From: Macrostomum hystrix
Lineage: Eukaryota; Platyhelminthes; Macrostomidae
DNA: 64,000 nt
Assembly: GCA_950097015.1 (NCBI GenBank)
Contig: CATNEN010000005.1
Span: forward strand, 4,827,501-4,891,500
Direction of reading: 5' to 3'
Below the pieces are notes generated by a model. That model ran no database searches. It was not told the origin of the DNA and was given only the letters and a program-made list of their open reading frames with translations. Below are positions 62,301-64,000 of the stretch, piece by piece. Position 1 is the stretch's first letter. Every line of letters starts with the position of its first letter. A program made the translations under genes and the position numbers.

Positions 62301-63445
62301 GTATTTCTTGGGGGCATAATAAGACTCCAATAATATCTCCCACTGACTCACACATAGATTAACTGTCACTAAGACTATCACACACTAACTCACATAGCTC
62401 GTAGATTAACAACTACTAATCCCATCTCACACAGACTTTCATGGGTTAACTGTCACTAATCCCATCTCACACAGACTCACATAGATTAACTGTCACTAAT
62501 CCCATCTCACACAGACTCACATAGATTAACTGTCACTAATCCCATCTCACACTGAATCACATAGATCAACTGTCACTAATCACATCTCACACAGACTCAC
62601 GTGGAGTAACTGGCACTAACCCCATCTCAAACAGACTCACATAGATTAACTGTCACTAATCCCTTCTCACACAGACTCACGTAGATCAACTGTCACTAAT
62701 CCCATCTCACACTGACTCACATAGATCAACTGTCACTAATCACATCTCACACTGACTCACGTGGAGTAACTGGCACTAACCCCATCTCAAACAGACTCAC
62801 ATAGATTAACTGTCACTAATCCCTTCTCACACAGACTCACGTAGATCAACTGTCACTAATCCCATCTCACACTGACTCACATAGATCAACTGTCACTAAT
62901 CACATCGCACACAGACTCACATAGATTAAGTGTCACTAATCCCTTCTCACACTGACTCAAACGGATTAAAACCACTAATCCCGGCCCATACATAACTCAA
63001 ACGGATTACAGGCACTGATCTCATTTACCATTGAAGTGGCAAAGTTTAAGCGGATTAACTTACGGCTAGCCAGCGTCCATTGTTAGACGGATGCATATAG
63101 GGCTCGAGAAGCCGCAACAATCGCTTTATCTCGTTAACGGCCACATCCGACTCGGGTCGAATAGTTCCAATTAGAAGGCCGGCCACTTTTCCTAGAAAGC
63201 GCTCCTCAGCGCCTTTGCCGCGCTCGCTGCCGCCGCTGTGGCCAGACTGACTGGCCGGCAATACTTTCGGCGGCAGGACGGAATTGGGCGACTTGCCAAC
63301 AGGCAGACGGAGGCAGCGGTGAATTAGGCTGCACAGATTGGACAGGTGAGGCTCCAAGTCGATTTGGTCGTGCCAACAGTCTGCCAAGTTGGCCAGGTTT
63401 TGCACTACGGTGGGTTCCGCTTTAGTGCCCACAGCTGATTCCGAC
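50309..63445 (-). CDS. PSME4: Proteasome activator complex subunit 4 (PA200/Blm10), 5' end outside window
   Basis: Twelve exons, all phases compatible: 63064..63445, 61844..62238, 60205..60597, 58966..59437, 57933..58265, 56821..57255, 56152..56304, 54804..55298, 53711..54034, 52310..52870, 51277..51620, 50309..50567; 1,514 residues of a family usually near 1,840, so about 330 N-terminal residues lie past the right edge. PA200 is a HEAT-repeat dome that caps the 20S proteasome in the nucleus and promotes breakdown of acetylated histones in DNA repair and spermatogenesis. Family signatures seen: YMHPSNNGRW near the start, GWGERFRLKDIKIDWH, EEFSSLFMDR, LIAGTKHW, RHAGVLGLSA and DFKRTHQDGWERD. 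The protein ends QSYYA; the C-terminal Tyr-Tyr-Ala, which docks into the 20S alpha ring, is conserved. Exon 5 (57933-58265) carries a Pro/Ser-rich stretch (MSPPPKPGDSQSADPSSP). Ten of eleven introns contain a tandem array. The donor at 56820 (GTCTGA) is weak but phase-correct. Confidence 0.96.
50690..51110. repeat. GGGATGGGATTATAGTGAGA-type minisatellite, PSME4 last intron
   Basis: Irregular units built from GATGGGATAATGGTG and GATGGGATTATAGTGA in the intron 50568-51276. Degenerate and variable in length. Confidence 0.88.
51800..52235. repeat. Minisatellite (TTATCCCGTTTAGAGAATTA) in a PSME4 intron
   Basis: About nine units of roughly 42 bp, TTATCCCGTTTAGAGAATTA plus AGGGGATTTCAGAACACACAA, degenerating at the 3' end, in the intron 51621-52309. 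Confidence 0.9.
52945..53700. repeat. 32-bp minisatellite (GGGATCAGAATCCCACTTGA) in a PSME4 intron
   Basis: About 22 units of GGGATCAGAATCCCACTTGA plus TAGTTTGAGATT, in the intron 52871-53710. It shares the palindromic core with the 41825-46448 arrays. A 75-bp stretch (GATTATAGGATAGGATTATC near 52902 and 53113) is itself duplicated. Confidence 0.94.
54170..54775. repeat. 20/21-bp minisatellite (AATCTACCGATCTACTGTCC) in a PSME4 intron
   Basis: About 29 units with TTTACTGTC and TTGTCT shorter variants, in the intron 54035-54803. Confidence 0.94.
55310..56095. repeat. 23-24-bp minisatellite (TTACAATGACCACCTACAGC) in a PSME4 intron
   Basis: Alternating units TTACAATGACCACCTACAGC... and TACAATGACCCTATGTAGC..., effectively a dimer of about 47 bp, decaying toward the 5' side of the gene. 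Intron 55299-56151. Confidence 0.92.
56440..56790. repeat. 20-bp minisatellite (AACCGGTGAATACAGCATAG) in a PSME4 intron
   Basis: About 16 units of AACCGGTGAATACAGCATAG plus C, in the intron 56305-56820. Minus-strand frames such as CYAVFTG repeats are open for 120 codons because of the repeat. Confidence 0.93.
57405..57708 (+). mobile_element. SINE family 1 in a PSME4 intron
   Basis: Nearly full length: head AATGGCAGAGTGGTTAACGC and GAGCTCGATTCCGCGTCGAG, body GGCGCAGCCGCGGAGAGAAG, tail GATGTGCCAGTGACTGCAGC. Antisense to the gene, in the intron 57256-57932, the only internal PSME4 intron in the window without a tandem array. Confidence 0.85.
57722..57795 (+). mobile_element. Solitary tRNA-like SINE head
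   Basis: About 70 bp with GTCGACTAGTGGTTAGATCT (box A-like) and GGTCGAGAGTTCGAATCCTA (box B-like), resembling the head of SINE family 2 but without its body. A degenerate box B-like sequence also lies at 57325-57350. A genuine tRNA is unlikely: no convincing acceptor stem was found. Confidence 0.5.
58285..58870. repeat. Minisatellite (TTCTGGTCATTCACTAACCA) in a PSME4 intron
   Basis: About 19 units of roughly 31 bp, TTCTGGTCATTCACTAACCA plus CTGAATGGTCA, in the intron 58266-58965. Quite diverged. Confidence 0.92.
59570..59865. repeat. 24-bp minisatellite (TTACAGGACAGATTATCCCT) in a PSME4 intron
   Basis: About 11 units of TTACAGGACAGATTATCCCT plus AATTA, in the intron 59438-60204, followed by an (ATT)n run and a SINE. 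Confidence 0.94.
59895..60060 (-). mobile_element. SINE family 1 fragment in a PSME4 intron
   Basis: Minus-strand head and proximal body: GGCGTAAATTGCACGACAAG, CTCTCTGCGGCTGCGCC, CTCGCCGCAGAATCGAAC. The (ATT)n at 59877-59892 is its tail. Transcribed in the sense direction of the gene. Confidence 0.82.
60645..60955 (+). mobile_element. SINE family 2, full-length copy in a PSME4 intron
   Basis: tRNA-like head 60650-60718 (TAGCCTAGTGGTTAGGGCGT; GGTCGGGGGTTCGATTCCCG), then a body with AGCAAGACACTAAACTCTGC and CAGCTGTTAAATGGGTACCA, which resembles conserved central domains shared by several animal SINEs, then GGTGTGGCGTCCCCCCAGTC and a GC-rich part, ending in an AT-rich tail. The 1068-1212 copy is a deleted relative. 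Confidence 0.85.
61330..61815. repeat. Solo GAGAGATGAGACAGGG minisatellite in a PSME4 intron
   Basis: Same 17-18-bp units as the interior of the two hAT elements, but without hAT ends on either side. Lies in the intron 60598-61843, close to the donor of the preceding exon. Confidence 0.93.
62320..63030. repeat. Minisatellite (CACATAGATTAACTGTCACT) in a PSME4 intron
   Basis: About 16 units of roughly 43 bp, CACATAGATTAACTGTCACT plus AATCCCATCTCACACAGACT, with a duplicated two- to three-unit block carrying GTGGAGTAACTGGC. Intron 62239-63063. Confidence 0.93.
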
Positions 63446-64000
63446 CTGGAAGGCAAAGCAGTTCTGAAGCTTTACTTGAAAATTATTCCCTCACTGAATA
63501 GCCTCGTCTAAACTCTGAGAAATATGTTTTCTACTTCTGTCTTTTTAGCCATTTCATATTTATATTCCGCAACCTTAATCTGTTGTAAATCAACTCTAAT
63601 CCCTTGCTGCAATATCTCTAATCCCTAATCCCTTTCTCTAATCCCTAATCCTAATCCTTTTCTATTATATCTCTACCCGAATATATAAACACTAAGTCTA
63701 GGAAGGATAGGATAAGAGAGGATCTGATCTGATCTTATATCTGTACTGTAATGTCTTCCATTGCTGTTATAAATCCACACTAATCCCTTGCTGCTAAATC
63801 TCTACCCTAATCCCTTCCTGCTATATATGTGCCCTAATTCCCTCCTCTTATATCTACTAGTCTAATCTCTTTCTCTTATCTCTCTACCAAAATCTATTCA
63901 TCGAATATCAATGTTAACCTTATCTCTTGCTCTAATATATCTGGCCATTGTGGTCTAATCTCTTCTTGTAAATTGTATCCAAGTCCCTCCTTTTAAGTAG
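63446..64000. other. PSME4 intron running out of the window
   Basis: No exon was recognised. From about 63590 there is a loose pyrimidine-rich repeat (CTAATCCCT, ATCTCTACC). The N-terminal exons must lie beyond position 64000. Confidence 0.7.

Overview
The window is animal (metazoan) nuclear DNA: genes are split into many short exons with GT..AG introns, the standard code is used, tRNA-derived SINEs, hAT elements and a Penelope-type fragment are present, and the proteins are animal families (PA200/PSME4, neprilysin-like M13, ALP/Enigma-type PDZ, thrombospondin-repeat membrane protein). The very high minisatellite load suggests a repeat-rich invertebrate; a free-living flatworm such as Macrostomum is only a low-confidence guess. 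All gene models below were built by eye from family similarity plus splice-site phase; no transcript evidence was available.

Layout, left to right. 0.36-1.8 kb (+): short PDZ protein. 2.3-14.0 kb: minisatellites surrounding a stranded copy of the last three exons of an M13 peptidase gene (4.5-6.7 kb, minus), ending in a 7.3-kb array of a 26-bp unit. 15.7-20.3 kb (+): a 464-residue protein with two phospholipase-D/TDP1-like domains, split over four exons. 21.8-34.8 kb (-): a 15-exon, about 800-residue neprilysin-like membrane protein whose zinc site is destroyed. 35.4-38.0 kb: SINEs and a trinucleotide array. 38.3-40.3 kb (-): small type I membrane protein with two thrombospondin-like modules. 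41.8-46.4 kb: large twin minisatellite. 47-50 kb: hAT element, Penelope endonuclease fragment, a third SINE family. 50.3 kb to beyond the right edge (-): proteasome activator PSME4/PA200, 12 C-terminal exons (1,514 residues).

The most striking architecture is that most introns of the two large genes carry their own, mostly unrelated, tandem array. The three M13 terminal exons exist twice, 17.3 kb apart, flanking the PLD-like gene, and the arrays shared by the two copies have expanded to very different lengths. There is no operon logic here; the genes look functionally unrelated except by location.
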